A DNA stretch of 64,000 nt from Nemophila menziesii (lineage: Eukaryota; Streptophyta; Magnoliopsida; Boraginales; Hydrophyllaceae). The stretch is from the NCBI GenBank assembly GCA_029959085.1, contig JARWIR010000005.1, positions 9,054,501-9,118,500 on the forward strand, read 5' to 3'. The number at the start of each line of letters is the position of its first letter. Within the stretch, counting starts at the first letter, position 1. Under the pieces are notes generated by a model. The model worked only from the letters and a program-made list of their open reading frames with translations. It did no database searches and was not told the origin of the DNA. Position numbers and translations under genes: made by a program. Of this stretch, positions 33,496 to 45,403 are shown in pieces.

Positions 33496-33612
33496 GGTGG
33501 TGGTGTTGGTTGTGGTGGTGGAGATGGTGATGGTTGTGGTGGTGTAGTGGTGGTGGTGTTGGTTGTGGTGGTGGAGGTGGTGATGGTGGAGGAGGTGGTG
33601 GTGGTGGTAGAA
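33496..33612. repeat. (GGT)n-rich microsatellite
   Basis: GGTGGTGTTGG/TGTGGTGGTGGAG runs over about 115 bases. The valine/glycine frame is a repeat artefact. Confidence 0.85.
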
Positions 33613-34121
33613 GTACCGTATTATTTGTTTAATATTTAAATGTAAATATTGTATTAAAAATAAAATAATATATTTAATAATAAGGATAGTATAGGTATAA
33701 AAAATATAATGAGGATATTTTCTATAAATAATTATTCTATTAAGTATTTATCTTTAAATAAAAAAATTAGAAACTTAATTAAGGTTGTATTTATCTCTAA
33801 TTACCCAAAAAAAAAATGTAGGAGTATTTTTATGGGTGAATTACCCAAGGAGTCTTGGGGACCATCTTAGTGTCATATAGGAACCAAGTGGATTCTCTGT
33901 TCTACTTAGAGGCCTCAAAAATGACAAATACCTTTACTACCCTTATAGTGTATATAAGACAAAAAAATAGATTCTTCTCTCTCCTCCATTACCATTAGTC
34001 TCTCTCCTCCATTACCATTAATCTCTCTCCTCCTTTATCAATTTTTCTCTCTCCTCTTTCATTAACTATTAATAAATTCCAGCTCCGACCTCCGACCTCC
34101 GACCACCGCCGGCCACCACCG

Positions 34122-34220
34122 GAAAAAGTACTGAGCATGGAAAAAGTACTGAGCATGGAAAAGTACTGAGCATGGAAAAGTACTGAGCATAAAGTACTGA
34201 GCGTGAAAAAATTACTGAGT
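34122..34220 (+). repeat. Tandem array, 17-18 base unit
   Basis: About five copies of GGAAAAAGTACTGAGCAT with shortening of the A-run in later units. Confidence 0.85.
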
Positions 34221-34269
34221 ATCAGAAAAATTTGCTGATTATTCGAATTTTTTTATTGAGTAAATATAC

Positions 34270-34357
34270 TGAGCATGCTCGTTTAATCAATAAAAGTGTT
34301 GAGCATGCTCATTTAATCAATAAAAGTGCTGAGCATGCTCGTTTGCTCAGTAATTTT
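34270..34357 (+). repeat. Tandem array, 30-base unit with GAGCATGCTC palindrome
   Basis: Nearly three copies of a unit starting TGAGCATGCTCGTTTAATC. Each holds the perfect 10-base palindrome GAGCATGCTC. Confidence 0.85.
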
Positions 34358-35580
34358 ACTGAGTATTCGAAAAAATTCAATGAAAAATATTCAGCAATTA
34401 CTAACCATGAATTCCAAAAAAAAATCCATTCACGAAACTTAAAACTAATTGTGTACAAAAACTCTAAACTATTAAACCAAAAGCATGTTGTTATTTATTA
34501 AAATTTCCTCTTGCAGGTACTTAAACCAAAGTTTACTTTTTCATGTCTCGTTCATTTCGCAAGTGCTCAAATTTTGCTTTATTTCTAACAGTAGCAAGTT
34601 GCTCATTAAATGAGCTGCTACCATTCGACTAAAAAAAAGCTGCTACTTGCTTCTTTACCATGTCGAGCAATAGCGATTAGCTTAATAAATGAGATGCTAT
34701 TTACTTCTTCAATAATTCTTTCCTTGGCACCATCTGATTAGATCTCAAAAGTCACCCTCCATGCTTCAGTTATTCCCGTCTAAATGATTTCCAACCACAT
34801 GAAAATGTCTCACCGCCTCCACACTGTCAAATCACCGCCTTGCACCACCACCTCGAACCACCACATCGACTGACCACCTCGAACCATGGAGCTCGCGATG
34901 AAAGAGACGAAGAAGAGGTCTGGATGTCTTGTTACAGTTGGAGCCATGGATCTTACCTATTTATCTGAGATTCTTCATCTTTTCGAGACTGGATGACAGC
35001 TTCCACCATGGACCGGAGAAGCCTCCCCGCCGCCGCTGCACGATGGATCCACCGCCGCTCCACGCGAGATCCGCTGCCGTTGATGAGAGAGACGTCTGCA
35101 GCTTCATATGAACACAATAGCTCCGGTAGGATTTGCTGATGAGAGATACATTCACAGATACATTGAACACAATAGCTCCGATTTGGAGCAGATCAGAGAG
35201 CACGAAATGAAATGAATGAAAGATGTGAGAGATGCGAGAGAATCGAGGGGAGATACGAGAGATGAGAGAGAGTAATTTAATTCTTTTTTTTATAAAATAT
35301 AGTGTATATATATAGAAAAATAAAAAACAAAAGGGGGTAAGATGGTAATTGGGAAATTAGGCTATTAGTGTTAAAATTAGGTTGTGGCCTTTAGTAAGAA
35401 GTGTAAATCCAGCTAGTATTGTTGGATCTTAGAGTGGTATTTTCAAGACTTTTGAGTAATAATCTCTACTTTTATATGTTGAAAAGTAATTGTATAAGCA
35501 AGAATTAAAACTATAGTATGAGAGATTCTTGGGCATTAATTCATATATCATTACTCTTATTTACTAATACTCAATCCTTT

Positions 35581-35674
35581 TCAATATTAGCTTTTTAATG
35601 GATATGTTCGGAAAAGCGTAACTCATATCAATATTAGCTTTTTAATGGATATGTTCGGAAAAGCGTAACTCATA
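35581..35674 (+). repeat. Perfect 47-base tandem duplication upstream of F-box H
   Basis: TCAATATTAGCTTTTTAATG... at 35581-35627 is repeated without change at 35628-35674, about 120 bases before the mini-exon of H. Lack of divergence means a recent event. Confidence 0.93.
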
Positions 35675-35797
35675 GGTCACTTAATCACCGCTACGCCTTC
35701 CTCTCTCACCTTTCAACTTTAACATCTTCAGCTCTACCATACGCCGCCGTTACATCTACCTTCCGCCTTCGGTCTATAAATTTTCAAACTGGTCAAT

Positions 35798-37188
35798 ATG
35801 GTCCCCATGAAGAGAAAGAAGATGGATAGAATCGAGGTCTCCTTTCTTCCACTAAACCTTATATTTTTGTGAATATCAACGAAATTGCAATTAGATTTAC
35901 TTTCAGTGCTTATTATTTTTATTGTTCTGTAATAAATATGTAATGTTAAGCAATTATCAGCGTAAATATTTTATGCATGTCTGTATTGACAGATGAATAC
36001 AGACGAGAGTGCAAGTAGCAGTAATATGAGGAGGAACACAGAAAGCTAATGGTGTCTTCCTGATGATCTTGTAATAATGATCTTTCTATGCCTTCCTGCT
36101 GATTTACTTTACAATGTGGTGAGGTTTGTTTGTAGACACTGGTATAACATTATCCAGTCCCCTTCTTTTATATCGTCACACCTCCAAAACTTAATAAGTG
36201 GTCTCTGTATTATCCGCAAAAACCAGGGCCATCAGAAAAGTTATACTCTTAAACCAATATCAAACCATGGGTGTGGTGTTGAGCTGAAGGAGGTAAAGTT
36301 TAGGCGTGATGATATGATTAGGGCGAGTTGTAACGGCTTAGTTTTTGTACTTGGTCCTCAATATCGCAGAATTTAGAGCCCTTGTTATGTTGCAAATCTT
36401 GTTACGAAACAGTATTTGCCCCTCCCTCTAATTCCCGATGACATTTTGTCTGATAAATGGCATCTTGCATATGTTGCTGCGTCTAGGGTATACAAAGTTT
36501 TTTTCGAAGGATACAAGAAACCATTAATATTAAGTGTAGGTGTTGATAAAGGATGGAGAAAGGTTAATATGAGTGAATTAACATATTCTGTAAACCAGTT
36601 ATCCTCAACTTACTCAATTTGTCTAGGAGTTTCTTGTATTGGGTAGAGACTAGGAGAGACCCATTTCTCCTTTGTTTTGACATGAAAACTGAATCTTTTA
36701 GGCATCAATTTCCTCATCCTCCTCAATTCTATCATATGAATTATTTTGATGGTCGTATTTTCGCAATGGGGAGTTCGCTATGCTTGTATAATCGTGTAGA
36801 TAATTATTCATTTGATATGTGGTTGCTGAAAGATCCACAAACTGGACATGGAAAATGGGAAAAACTGCTGAATGTTAATTTAGAAGCTCATGATTGTCAT
36901 CCTTGTGGTTGGTTGAGAAGCGGGGAGTTATTGGTCTTAAAGTCACCAGGCTCAGTCTTAGTTTACAATGTTAAAACTGGAGAATTTAATAAACCTGAAC
37001 AAATTAATAATTATTCCTCAATCAGCTATGCTCATGTCGAAAGCTTGGTTCCCATAAACAATTTGTCTTTAATGACAACTGGACGTCCAAATAAGATTAG
37101 AATATCTAGATCAAAATTCTACTCAAAAGATATCATGAAGGCTGAATTTGAAGAATTATCAAGCTGCTCAAAAACTCTGAATATGTAG
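35798..37188 (+). pseudogene. F-box H, full-length pseudogene (two stops, one frameshift)
   Basis: Mini-exon 35798-35836 encodes MVPMKRKKMDRIE (donor GAG|GTCTCC). The main exon starts at 35993 after GACAG. A TAA at 36047-36049 replaces a glutamine codon 19 codons in, before the F-box. The F-box (MIFLCLPADLLYNVVRFVC, HWYNIIQSPSF) is otherwise readable. A TAG at 36374-36376 falls in the conserved RKTxCPCYVAN motif. A one-base deletion near 36630 shifts the frame at FLYWVE. The rest of FBA is open to 37188 (CFDMKTESFRHQFPHPP, CHPCGWLRSGELLVL, YAHVESLVPINN). Three independent lesions make it a clear pseudogene, but the splice sites of the first intron are kept. Its 3' UTR intron acceptor is also altered (CTGATGCAG became CTGATGCTG). 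Confidence 0.9.
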
Positions 37189-40100
37189 TGCCGTTGTTCT
37201 ATAAGGTTAGCGCATATTTTGTTTTAAGGCTTTTTTCCCAACTTTTAAACTCATACTAACTGTTTTGTTTGATGTTTTAACTGATGCTGGAACAGTGTGT
37301 GTGTGCCCACTAGCCCCTTCTTGCTCGATAGATTAATGTTGGTGCTTACTGGATATCCATAACCTCTATTATATTGGCTTATACGCAATACATCTATGGA
37401 AACTTGTTTTAGTTTTTGCATGATATATGTTTTGTTAATTCTCTTCTAGTACTTGTAAAGCTTGGATAGAAGAGTTTGCAACTTTTATGTATACATATTT
37501 TTGTCCTGTGCTTTTATACATTGACATGGAAGTAGCCAATGTTGATGTTGGTTCAATGGGTCTCGATTTATTTGGTAAATTGTTTTGCTAGGAGAAAAAC
37601 TCTTCAAACTTCATTCTTATCTTTGCTATTATCATAATCTTTGTTTGGTTCAGATATAAACTTGAATGATCATATTTTTTTGAGCTGGTTGCGTTATATG
37701 TCCTCAAAAGTGATTATAAACTTACGTCTTTCCAGCCTCCTATGTATGGAAAAAAAATCCCTATATTATGCAATATAGCTTATATTAGAAATTGAGTAGT
37801 GTTAATGCAACCATGCATTACTCCCTTTTACTTTGCACAATCTTGAGGGTATTTCGCAATCGAGACATTGCATAAAATCTTTAATCCTTGTGGAGACGAT
37901 CTCTATATTTGAATTATTAATTGATAGTGACCGTGCATTTGTGGATCATAGACGGTTCTTAAGACCCCCTTCCGATATACTACACAGATTATTAAATCAT
38001 TAAGTGGAGGTTGTGTGAATTCCGCTAGGGTGCAAATGGGGATTTGGATAATTTATTTACTGTATGCCCATTTATAGGAAGAATTTGGAAGAAATACTTT
38101 AATAGAAATCAATTATGAGTGGTTAGAAGGAGGAATTGGTATGGCCCTTTTAGGGAAGGAAAGACATTGCGGACATGTGTTGTGTAGTCAAGGTCATGTT
38201 TACTTACCATATATTTTTCCTCTTTACTTATTAAACACCCCATAATTAATCAACCTTTAACCTCCCCATCCCAGATCTTTTTCTCCTACAAACACAATAT
38301 AATCACCACTACCGCATTGTAAACCAACTCCATCGAAAAACCACCACCCCATCTTCTAACTATCTATTTCAATATCCACCTCCGTTATTATTCAGAATTC
38401 AGAAATCATTATGCTTGTTTTCTTTCCACAAGGTGCGTAGTGATTGGACTATGCCTAGAATTATCAAAGATTTAATAAGATCCGTTCTGATGTTTTGGTA
38501 ATAGTAAGGATACATTTGGCTATTTTGCATTATGCAGGGACCAACGGGGAAATTAATTCTTTTATCTTTCGCTGCATCATTCAAAGGTCAAAAGTGACAA
38601 TTTATTAATCTATCGATCATTTGCAGCTTTGTTGCATATAATTTGTTGGTTAAATACAAAATGAGCTGCATGGAGTGTAAATGGTGAAATCTGCATATAT
38701 GAGCAAACAAAATGTGGGATTAAGTAATGACATAAAATGTCCTTAATGGAATAAGGCGCTTCTCTGGAGGGCCACACATAATTTGCAGAAGATGAGGATC
38801 AAGATGTCAAGCTCCAGTTACGTGTAAGGTTTGCCTGAATTTTGAGGGAACGCAAAAATATGACTCCGAGAACGTTAACTATCCACGAACCCCTTATACA
38901 AATTTAAATATGTTAATCAAATGGAAGTGACTCATTTTCCATCAAAATTCTTATCCTAATACAAGAATTTTATCAAGACAAGAATGAGCTGAATCAATAC
39001 GAATCCAATTGAGTTTTTTCATTAGTACTCAGTTATAAATACGTTGGTTTACTATGACTTATTTGCTTATTGAGCTTTACACTTTTGATTAATTTACTAA
39101 TTAGCTATTAACTTCTGCAATGGACATCAATTTACCCAAGATTTCCACTTAGACTTCAGATGCTACTACCAAGATAATTACAACCATTATAACCTCCAAG
39201 AAAAACAGACAAAAATGTAAAATCAAATCACTTAAACATCAATTTGCAAAAAATAAAAACAATAACATAGGGACCTACAGTATATACTGGCTGCAACAAA
39301 AGGAGGTTGAAGTCATGGTTTCCTGAAATGTGTTTTTACCTCTCAACTTAACCCCCTAGAATTTTAGTAACTTAGTATATTTAATCAACCTTTTTTTAAA
39401 ATCTGATATTTCTCTCTTTACATAATATAGGGACCAATAGTGCAATTTTTTCGCCGGAGTTGATGGAGGTCGCCCGAGCTGGAGTTGGTTATATAGTACA
39501 AATTAGTTTGCTTAGTTTGACCATAGGCAAAAATGCAAACCTGAAGAGAAGATAGCTCGATTCAATAACCACATAAAACTAATTATTTAATCATTATGTA
39601 TATACATAGAATATAAACTCATGATCCATGAACGTAAAAAGACAATATATGATTTTTTAAAATTAACCAAACTCATTATCACATAAAGTATTATGGAGTG
39701 GCCGCAGGTGAGGAAATTTTCAGATTTAGGATTTTAATGAAACCAGTGTCTCTTACTATAAAATGGCCATATTAGCTAGCCTCTTAGCTTAGCCACTTAG
39801 ACAGGTCAGTAATAATTGAACTAATTTCGAGCATTATTAAAATACAAACCATCATTAACTAAGTAAGATCCTTATTCATCCTAAACCAAATTTCCAAGTC
39901 CAAATTTCAAGCAAACAAATAACACAAATTCTAGAGATAATTAATCAGCAAAGCTGGTAAATTAAAATATTTGAACAAATACAAAAGAAATTATAAACAA
40001 TTCAAAAACCTTGATTAGTTAATTTAACATTAATAAATGATAACAATGTGTAACAGTGAAGACGTACTAACCATAACCAACAGGCATGGAGAGTAAAGAT

Positions 40101-40966
40101 TCAGAATCGAGGGAACAATCACAAAACTGCATTTATGATTTATATATAGTAACTTTAGAAGTTCATAACAAGGTTGAGGCTTAAACAGGTTCTGGCTTAA
40201 CCTGCTATGAGATATGCAATATCTCTGTATACATATTAATTTACTAAATATTAGTGAAAAAATATTAGCTTCTGATCTAAATATTAACCTTTCCTTATAC
40301 TAAATATAAGATTTACTATAAAGCAGATAAAACTACATAACTTTTTTTTTTTTGAATGCGAATGAATTAGAGCAGTTTGGTTTGCTATTCCCTCGGGGCA
40401 GTATCAAAAAAAACAGTGACTTAAAAGAAAAAGTTACTAACAAAGCCAATAAGAAAAAGTAAGATTTTAACAACAGTGGTAAACCTACACCTGATACTTA
40501 ATACTGATGCGTGATCTTTAGATAATACTAACAAAGCTAGTGTTGCTTGTGTGATTACAGATTCACAAGGTGTTTTGAAGAATAGGAAAACATGAACTTT
40601 TGAGGTTACCAAATAGGATTGCAAATGCCTCTTTTTTGAATGAATATAGACAATCATTGACCCTATTAGTAATTGGATTTTGCCAGGGTATAGAAGGTTG
40701 GATGTAATAGTTATTGATATTTTAGAAAATAGCTGCCTCTAGTTGTAATAGTTTCACTTATGTTACTCAGAGGAGAAACTACACAAATAACAACTTAATA
40801 GTGTGTTGTTTTTGATACCCCAACCCAATTAGCAATGTTAAAAATGATTTAAACCTACATCAATGTGCCTTTTTTAATCTCGTGTTTGTTGGTTTTAATG
40901 AAATTTCAGTTTGACTATATTAAAAATAATAGAAATTATTGTATTGAAAACATGTTATATTAAGAG
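37189..40966. other. Long spacer between H and I
   Basis: The first 1 kb is the 3' flank of H shared with G (matches near 37262, 37458, 38002 and TGTAGTCAAGGTCATGTTTA at 38186 against 33052). From about 38220 on it is AT-rich with no supported gene, except a possible LINE RNase H relic near 40430. Confidence 0.5.
40430..40720 (+). mobile_element. Possible LINE RNase H relic
   Basis: The plus strand can be read as LNTDA, then NKASVACVITDSQGVLKN, resembling the start of the RNase H domain at the end of plant LINE ORF2. Several stops are present. The match is short and could be chance. Confidence 0.3.
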
Positions 40967-41146
40967 TAATGATAATGTACCATTCAAATTCATGTCACTT
41001 ATGACGTGATGTGGTTTGAATATAAATAAATTGTTAATTAAATTATAAAAAATAAATATATTAATAAATTATTTCTATTTAAATTACACCACGTTATAAA
41101 TAGTATATTAGGTGGTATATATGAATTTGAGTAATGTATATCACTA
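40967..41146. mobile_element. TA-flanked MITE upstream of F-box I
   Basis: Ends ATGATAATGTACCATTC and the inverted GAGTAATGTATATCAC pair imperfectly, followed inward by CAAATTCAT on both arms. TA lies on both sides (40967-40968, 41145-41146). 176 bases. The corresponding place in the J block lacks most of it, so insertion came after the I/J duplication or was lost from J. Confidence 0.65.
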
Positions 41147-41391
41147 TTCGTATATTGATTATCAGAAAAATATATAGATAACAAAGTAAAAGAATTATTT
41201 ATAAAATAATTGATAACCTTAAATCTTTATGGGCTTGAATTATGCACTGAACAGAATACCTATATATGAATTTTTAACAATAGGTTATTTAATATATTAC
41301 TTTTAATATTTAATCACACCCTTAGCATATTTACCTATACCATACCAGCCGTTACCTCCGCCTGCCTCTCCAAAAATCTAAACTGGTCAAC

Positions 41392-42782
41392 ATGGTCTTC
41401 GAGAAGAAGAGAAAGATGGATATATCCGAGGTCTCATTTTTGTCCATTAAACCTTTTCTTAAAAAAAAAAAAAAAAAAATTGTTATTATACTCATTAGCC
41501 ATTATCGTTTGAGTTAAAGTTAAAATTTAATTAACGACTTACTTGCAATAAGATTTACTTCAGTGTTAGTTATATTTTAGTTTCGGTAATTCATATGTAG
41601 TATTGAGCAATTAATCATATCACTGTCATAGATTTATTTGATGATTTTTGTTGTTTTTTATAATAACAGATGACTATAGAAGATAGTAGGAGGAGGAGCA
41701 TCGAAAGCCAATGGTTTCTTCCTGAGGATCTCCTAATTACTATCCTCCTTTGCCTTCCTGCGAATATACTTTACAATGTAATGAGGTTTGTTTGTAAACA
41801 ATGGTATAACATAATCCAATCCCCTTCTTTTATTTCTTCACACCTCCAAAACTCAACAATTGGTCTCTTGATTAACCACGGCTTCTACGATCTGATGAGG
41901 AGTTATATTCTTAAACCAATACCAGACCATGGTTGTGGTGTTGAGGTGAAGGAGCTGAAGTTTAAACGTGCTTATAATATTCGAGCAAGTTGTAATGGCT
42001 TAGTTTTTGTACTTGGTCCTGAACTTCGCAATACTCAGTGCCCATGTTATGTTGCAAATCTTGTAACAAAACAGCACTTGCCTCTCCCTCTAATTCCCGA
42101 TTACATTAGTTCTGGTAGATGGTTTCTTGTATATGTTGCTGCTTCTAGGGTATACAAAATTTTTTCCTCCAGTGGAAAACGATTAATATTAACGGTAGGT
42201 GTTGATAAGGGGTGGAGAAAGGTTAATATTAGTAAGTTAACAACTGACCAGTTATCCACAGTTTCCTATTTTTCCTCAATTTCTATAGGAAGTTACTTGT
42301 ATTGGGTAAAGTTTAGAGAAGAAAAGGTCCCATTTCTTCTTCGTTTTGACATGGAAACTGAAACTTTTAAAAAGCAGCTTCCGCTTCCTCTACTCCATCA
42401 TAGATATGAAAGGTTTGGTCAAGTTTTCGCATTGGGGAGCTCTCTTTGCTTGTATAAGCAGCGTGCAGATGATTATTCATATGATTTTTGGTTGCTGAAA
42501 GATCCTCAAACTGGACATGGACAATGGGAAAAACTCCCAAACATTAATTTAACGGCTCACCCTGTTAAATGGTGTTGTCCTCATGGCTTGTTGCAAAGAG
42601 GGGAGTTATTGCTCTTAAGTTTTTGTGAAGGGGTCTTAGTTTACAATGTTAAGACAGGAGAATTGCATATACCTGAAGAGCTTAATAAGGATCCTCGGAT
42701 CAGCCATGCTCATGTCGAAAGCTTGGTTCCCATGAACAATTTGTCTTTACTGACAACTCGACGTCCAGTCCAAATAAGATGA
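41392..42782 (+). CDS. F-box protein I with FBA domain, C-terminus truncated by 5-base insertion
   Basis: Mini-exon 41392-41430 encodes MVFEKKRKMDISE (donor GAG|GTCTCA); the intron is 41431-41669; the main exon is 41670-42782, 370 codons, giving 383 residues. F-box about 14-58 (FLPEDLLITILLCLPANILY, KQWYNIIQSPSF); FBA about 105-358 (IRASCNGLVFVLGPELRNT, LTVGVDKGWRKVN, FDMETETFKKQLPLP, YNVKTGELHIPEELN, HAHVESLVPMNN). A tandem duplication of GTCCA at 42763-42772 shifts the frame in the conserved RPxK motif and ends the protein about 25 residues early; only the tail after the FBA domain is lost, so function may survive. The stop lies 67 bases before the 3' UTR intron (42850-43057). Closest relative: J, with about four in five residues shared. 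Confidence 0.85.
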
Positions 42783-42849
42783 GAATGTCTAGATCAAAAC
42801 TCTACTCAAAAGATATCATGAGCACTGAATTTAAGGAATGGGCTACAAG

Positions 42850-43057
42850 GTTAGTGTTTGTTTTGTTTGATATATTTAATTTTCTTCTGACAGAGATTGT
42901 CATGGAAGAGTTCTGTACTATTTAATTACACGTTTGTTTCCAAAGAAAAATTTTACCCAAATATGTTATTCATATTTTTCGAAAAAAGTTCCATCATAAC
43001 AAATTTTATCGTAAAAACACACCCTTACTGTTTTGTTTGATGTTCAAACTGATGCAG
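42850..43057 (+). other. 3' UTR intron of F-box I
   Basis: Donor ACAAG|GTTAGTG, acceptor GATGCAG|GATCAAGG, both aligned with J. The segment between the J-type stop and the donor is about 30 bases shorter here. Confidence 0.6.
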
Positions 43058-44430
43058 GATCAAGGCTAAATCTATCAAAGATGCAGTTTTCCCAGAAGCA
43101 CCTCCTTGCTCAACGGTGAATTAGAATAGTAGAGATCAATATTGGTGTTTATTATTTCATAAAACCCAAAATATTCATACAACAACAAAATTAATTAAAG
43201 CCTCAAACAGGATAATTTTATTTTCGTGAACGATTTAATTATGTTTGTTTTATATTTATTGCATGATAAATGTTATGTATATTTTTATTCGTATTATTGG
43301 TGTACGATTCAATTTAAGTTTGAGTAAGAGACACGCTTGATCCTCGTAATGGTTTATTCCTCTAAGTGCAAATGAAGTAGCAAGTTCCCGGCCAGTTGAG
43401 CTAACTCAACCTATTGTTTATAATTGTCTTTTTTCAAGTATTGTGTTTCTTTATATTTTGTTTTTGTTTTCAATTTGAAAAATCCAAAAGTAGTTTCTAA
43501 GCATATATTGGTACTTGATAATATGGCGTGATTGATAACCTTTTGAGTTAGGGGAATCCAGGATTTTTCTCCGGGGAGGGGAGAGTTAAGTTGGGGATGC
43601 TAAAGTCATTTTTCATTTAGAGTTGCTCTTTCTCTTCGCTTAACCTTTGCCCCTCCAGCTTTTCTTCTTCTATTTTCTTGTAGGTCTTGTTTAATTTTGT
43701 CACTTCTGTTTCTGCTTTTAGTAACATATTTCTGTTATATATATTGTATTATAAGGGTCAATTTTTTTATGTTGTCTAAGGTGGCTCTGCTTTGCCAGTG
43801 ATGCAATTTTTGGATACTATAGAATCATATAGCGCAACTTACTCAAAAAAACAATAACCTAATTTTATCAGAAATTTGAAAAATATGAAAATTAACCAGC
43901 AAAAAGATTTCTACACAATCTAAAGCCGAGAAACACTTCTTGATATCGAAATCTCGAACCTTGATATCAAAAATATCGAAAGCTGGATAAATTGCACATA
44001 TATACGACAATAGAGGGCCTATGATATATAATTACCTGGAGGCAATAGCTCTTCATGAGATCTGAGTAATCACACATGAGCTGCTATTTTAGTGCTTAAA
44101 CGCATTATCTTTGCTTAATTTTACATGTATTGACGTCTTTCTTAATATCAATCAATGGTATCTATACAAGAAAACAAAGAACGGTTTGCTGTTAAAAAAA
44201 ATGTTTTGTTAATTTTTGGATTATTTTCATCCAATGCTTTCAATTAGTTTATTGTTTCTTTCCCTTTCTCTAAATTTATTTATTTCTCCTTTTTGGCTGT
44301 TTGTTGTGATTCTGAGATCAATTCTCCTTTGTTTTCATTTTTATTTGTCCAATCTTTTCTTGCTCATTTCTCCTTTGTTTTTTTATTTTCTTGTTTTGCT
44401 TTGTTTATATTTGTATCTGCTAATCTGAGT
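43058..44430 (+). other. 3' flank of F-box I, duplicated behind J
   Basis: Matches 62948-64000 in long stretches (CACCTCCTTGCTCAACG, CTTCTTGATATCGAAATCTCG, AGCAATAGCTCTTCATGAG, CATCCAATGCTTTCA). An insertion of about 330 bases (43290-43620) is absent from the J copy and includes a SINE-like segment. Confidence 0.7.
43310..43440 (-). mobile_element. SINE-like fragment
   Basis: The minus strand has GTTAGCTCAACTGGCCGGG, matching the pol III A-box head of the SINE-like repeats at 52060-52600 and 60225-60551. The B-box is poorly kept (AGGATCAAG). It lies in the stretch present behind I and absent behind J. Confidence 0.4.
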
Positions 44431-44774
44431 CATTAGTGAAATTTGGTTGCTTCTGGATGGATTGTGGAGTTGAGGTTCTTTATTTTTTTCATGGAGCCTA
44501 TATATAGATATTGATAGTCCGAATTTTCCAGCAAAGGATCAATTTCATTAAACCGATCTGGGTGGATAAGCCATGCACGTGGAGATATCGAGATGGGTGG
44601 CGGTGGAGAGACTCGAACCCAGGACCTCAAGTACCTGGAGCTCTGATACCATGTTAACTTGCCAACTCAACCAAAAGTCCGAACTGTTAGAAGAAGGCGG
44701 AGAACAGGTTATAGGAGATTTATACTCCAACACCCATACTATTGAAGAAGTTCTTGATGTCAGATATCCCCTCA
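44431..44774 (-). mobile_element. Small LTR-retroelement relic (one LTR, primer site, leader)
   Basis: On the minus strand a 123-base segment 44774-44652 starts TGAGGGGATATC and ends AGTTAACA, followed at once by TGGTATCAGAGC (44651-44640), the initiator tRNA-Met primer site. This is the layout of a 5' LTR plus primer site. The leader continues to about 44431, where F-box I flank takes over; no second LTR is present. A short LTR suggests a TRIM-type element. Confidence 0.6.
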
Positions 44775-45398
44775 TAATTTTGGCTCTAATGAGGATAAAA
44801 AGGTCTTGTTTAATAAATTCTACTTTATCTACTACCCTTCCTTCCCCTTTTGAATCCTAAATCTGACTCATCATGATCAACTGAAACTTTTTAATAGGGA
44901 GAGATAGGTCTTTTGATGGTTTTTGGATTGGTGTTGATAAGTCTTCGGAGACTTGTGATGGTGTGGAATAGGAATGTCTTTTTGTTGATACTATTAGTCT
45001 TGACCTGAAATTGTTTGACTATCATCCTTCTTATAACCTTGACATATTTGATAACTCAATCTCCAAAAGATTAATTTTAGGCAAAATTTGATATCTTCTC
45101 TATACCATCCTTTGGTTCTTTGAAATGTTACAGGAAAAGGAAAACTTCTAGAATCTCTAATAGATTTCCCTCGTATTGGTTTTGTTGAACTGTGACTTCT
45201 CAACTAGTCAGTGTGTATGAGGTCTTACACCGCAGTAATTATGGTCATTTTATCAAGTCTCGGCAAGTCAGCTTCTTTCGTGATCCCATTTTTTAAAAAC
45301 ACTTGCTTAGTGACACCTCTTTACTTCTGATATCTCTAACCATCTACCTTTTCTTGTGAGGATAAATGGTTTTCCATTTAGTCTCCAGGGGCGAAGTT
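44775..45398. other. Spacer before copia-2
   Basis: No gene seen. Just before the copia-2 target site is CAGGGGCGAAGTTACATG, similar to hAT-type ends, so copia-2 may have landed in an older element; no opposite end was found. Confidence 0.35.
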
Positions 45399-45403
45399 AC
45401 ATG

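Larger units (their letters stand above)
33840..35460. mobile_element. MULE-like element with long inverted ends and captured-looking interior
   Basis: The left end (ATTACCCAAGGAGTCTTGGGG) and the inverted right end (ATTACTCAAAAGTCTTGAAA) align over about 75 bases, sharing TGGATT, a CTTCTTACT/TTCTACTTA stretch and AGGCC; similarity continues to about 150 bases into CTCTCTCC tracts. The interior includes GC-rich segments (CCGACCACCGCCGGCC, ATGGATCCACCGCCGC at 35042) unlike the surroundings, as in Pack-MULEs, plus two tandem arrays. No transposase frame and no clear 9-base duplication, so the class is tentative. Confidence 0.5.

Noticed and set aside
34232..34501. 89-codon frame with EHARLINKS repeats
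   Set aside because: It has no ATG and is the translation of a 30-base tandem array.
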